Of a DNA stretch of 64,000 nt, positions 63,442 through 64,000 are shown in pieces. The notes below the pieces were generated by a model, which had not been told where the DNA came from, did no database searches, and was given only the letters and a program-made list of their open reading frames with translations. Position 1 is the first letter of the stretch; every line of letters starts with the position of its first letter. Source of the DNA: Kaustia mangrovi (GTDB lineage: Bacteria > Pseudomonadota > Alphaproteobacteria > Rhizobiales > Im1); NCBI RefSeq assembly GCF_015482775.1, contig NZ_CP058214.1, positions 930,001 through 994,000 on the forward strand, in the 5' to 3' direction. The position numbers and the translations under genes are program-made.

Positions 63442-64000
63442 ATGACCGAACCAGGTGCATTGATGGCCGGAAAGCGTGGCCTCATCATGGGCGTGGCGAA
63501 CAACCGGTCGATCGCCTGGGGAATCGCGCAGGCCTGCGCGAACCACGGTGCTGAACTCGCCTTCACCTATCAGGGCGACGCGCTGAAGAAGCGTGTGGAA
63601 CCGCTCGCCTCGAGCGTCGGCTCGAACCTCGTCTTGCCCTGCGATGTCACCGACGCCGCCTCCATCGACGCGGCCTTCGAGGAGCTTTCAAGGACCTGGG
63701 GCGGTCTCGACTTCCTGGTCCATGCCATCGCCTATTCCGACAAGGACCAGCTCACCGGGCGCTATGTCGACACCACGCCCGACAATTTTGCCAAGAGCCT
63801 GCAGGTCTCCTGCTATTCCTTCACGGCCATCGCCCAGCGCGCCGAGCGGCTGATGACCGACGGCGGTTCCCTTCTCACCCTCACCTATTACGGGGCGGAG
63901 AAGGTCATGCCGCACTACAATGTGATGGGCGTTGCCAAGGCGGCGCTCGAGGCGTCGGTGCGCTACCTCGCCGTCGATCTCGGCGAGAAGAATATCCGGG
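63442..64000 (+). CDS. fabI: Enoyl-[acyl-carrier-protein] reductase (NADH), partial at window end
   Basis: At least 186 aa, cut by the window edge. Opens [39 protein letters not shown], the FabI nucleotide-binding start ([13 protein letters not shown]). Then [25 protein letters not shown], and the catalytic region [39 protein letters not shown] with Tyr...Lys. Performs the last reductive step of fatty-acid elongation. About 80 more residues are expected downstream. Confidence 0.95.
   Translation, partial: MTEPGALMAGKRGLIMGVANNRSIAWGIAQACANHGAELAFTYQGDALKKRVEPLASSVGSNLVLPCDVTDAASIDAAFEELSRTWGGLDFLVHAIAYSDKDQLTGRYVDTTPDNFAKSLQVSCYSFTAIAQRAERLMTDGGSLLTLTYYGAEKVMPHYNVMGVAKAALEASVRYLAVDLGEKNIR

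Overview
The window is a 64 kb stretch of a GC-rich alphaproteobacterial chromosome. Gene content and order (methylmalonyl-CoA mutase mutA/mutB with meaB, a single-chain pyruvate carboxylase, ilvB-ilvN-ilvC, a Rhizobium-type asparaginase, a RibBA with a degenerate second domain, a TIGR03808 TAT-exported beta-helix protein, a DUF4332 protein) point to the Hyphomicrobiales (Rhizobiales). That taxonomic call is inference from gene families, not from a marker gene. No rRNA, CRISPR array, insertion sequence or complete prophage is visible. Three tRNA genes are present (Gln-UUG, Pro-CGG, Lys-CUU).

Layout. 0.08-2.5 kb: one large minus-strand gene of clearly lower GC than everything else, with a Cys4 zinc ribbon and a C-terminal PD-(D/E)XK-like nuclease signature; this is the only obviously foreign segment and the best candidate for an undescribed (possibly defence-related) protein. 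2.7-6 kb: glutaryl-CoA dehydrogenase, Fe-type superoxide dismutase, RibBA. 6.2-11.9 kb: a two-subunit molybdenum hydroxylase (IorA/IorB type) followed by a TAXI-TRAP transporter. 11.9-14.98 kb: DUF3291, a HerA-like DUF853 ATPase, two small proteins. 15.1-21.6 kb: propionate/methylmalonyl-CoA module (mutA, mutB, a DUF3298/Gmad2 exported protein, meaB). 21.6-28 kb: beta-helix protein, asparaginase, two tRNAs, pyruvate carboxylase. 28.3-32.9 kb: complete five-gene branched-chain-type ABC transporter. 32.9-36.1 kb: small regulators and SRPBCC/DUF1801 proteins, and an ArsR/MFS divergent pair with twin palindromic operators. 36-42 kb: AGCS symporter, exported proteins, an OmpA-family gene split at an A9 run, a Crp/Fnr regulator, a frameshifted DUF1254/DUF1214 gene. 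42.5-46 kb: tRNA-Lys, a kpsC capsule gene interrupted by three frameshifts, a PAS-GGDEF cyclase. 46-52.9 kb: PhzF, NUDIX, GNAT, then ilvC, ilvN, ilvB, the last preceded by a textbook leader-peptide attenuator. 53-64 kb: DNA-repair methyltransferase, glyoxalase-like protein, MBL hydrolase, acyl-CoA synthetase, DMT exporter, class III aminotransferase, trans-sulfuration enzyme, SDR, PdxH, a glycine-zipper lipoprotein and the start of fabI.

Metabolically the window joins amino-acid and odd-chain/branched-chain catabolism (GcdH, Mut, Pyc, Liv transporter, acyl-CoA ligase, aminotransferase) with branched-chain amino-acid synthesis. A cross-cutting observation is that six or seven reading-frame breaks in five otherwise intact genes can all be healed by adding exactly one base, mostly within or beside short homopolymers. 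This looks more like systematic base undercalling in the source assembly than independent gene decay, although the A9 tract in the OmpA gene is also a plausible transcriptional-slippage or phase-variation site. Gene boundaries there should be read with that in mind.
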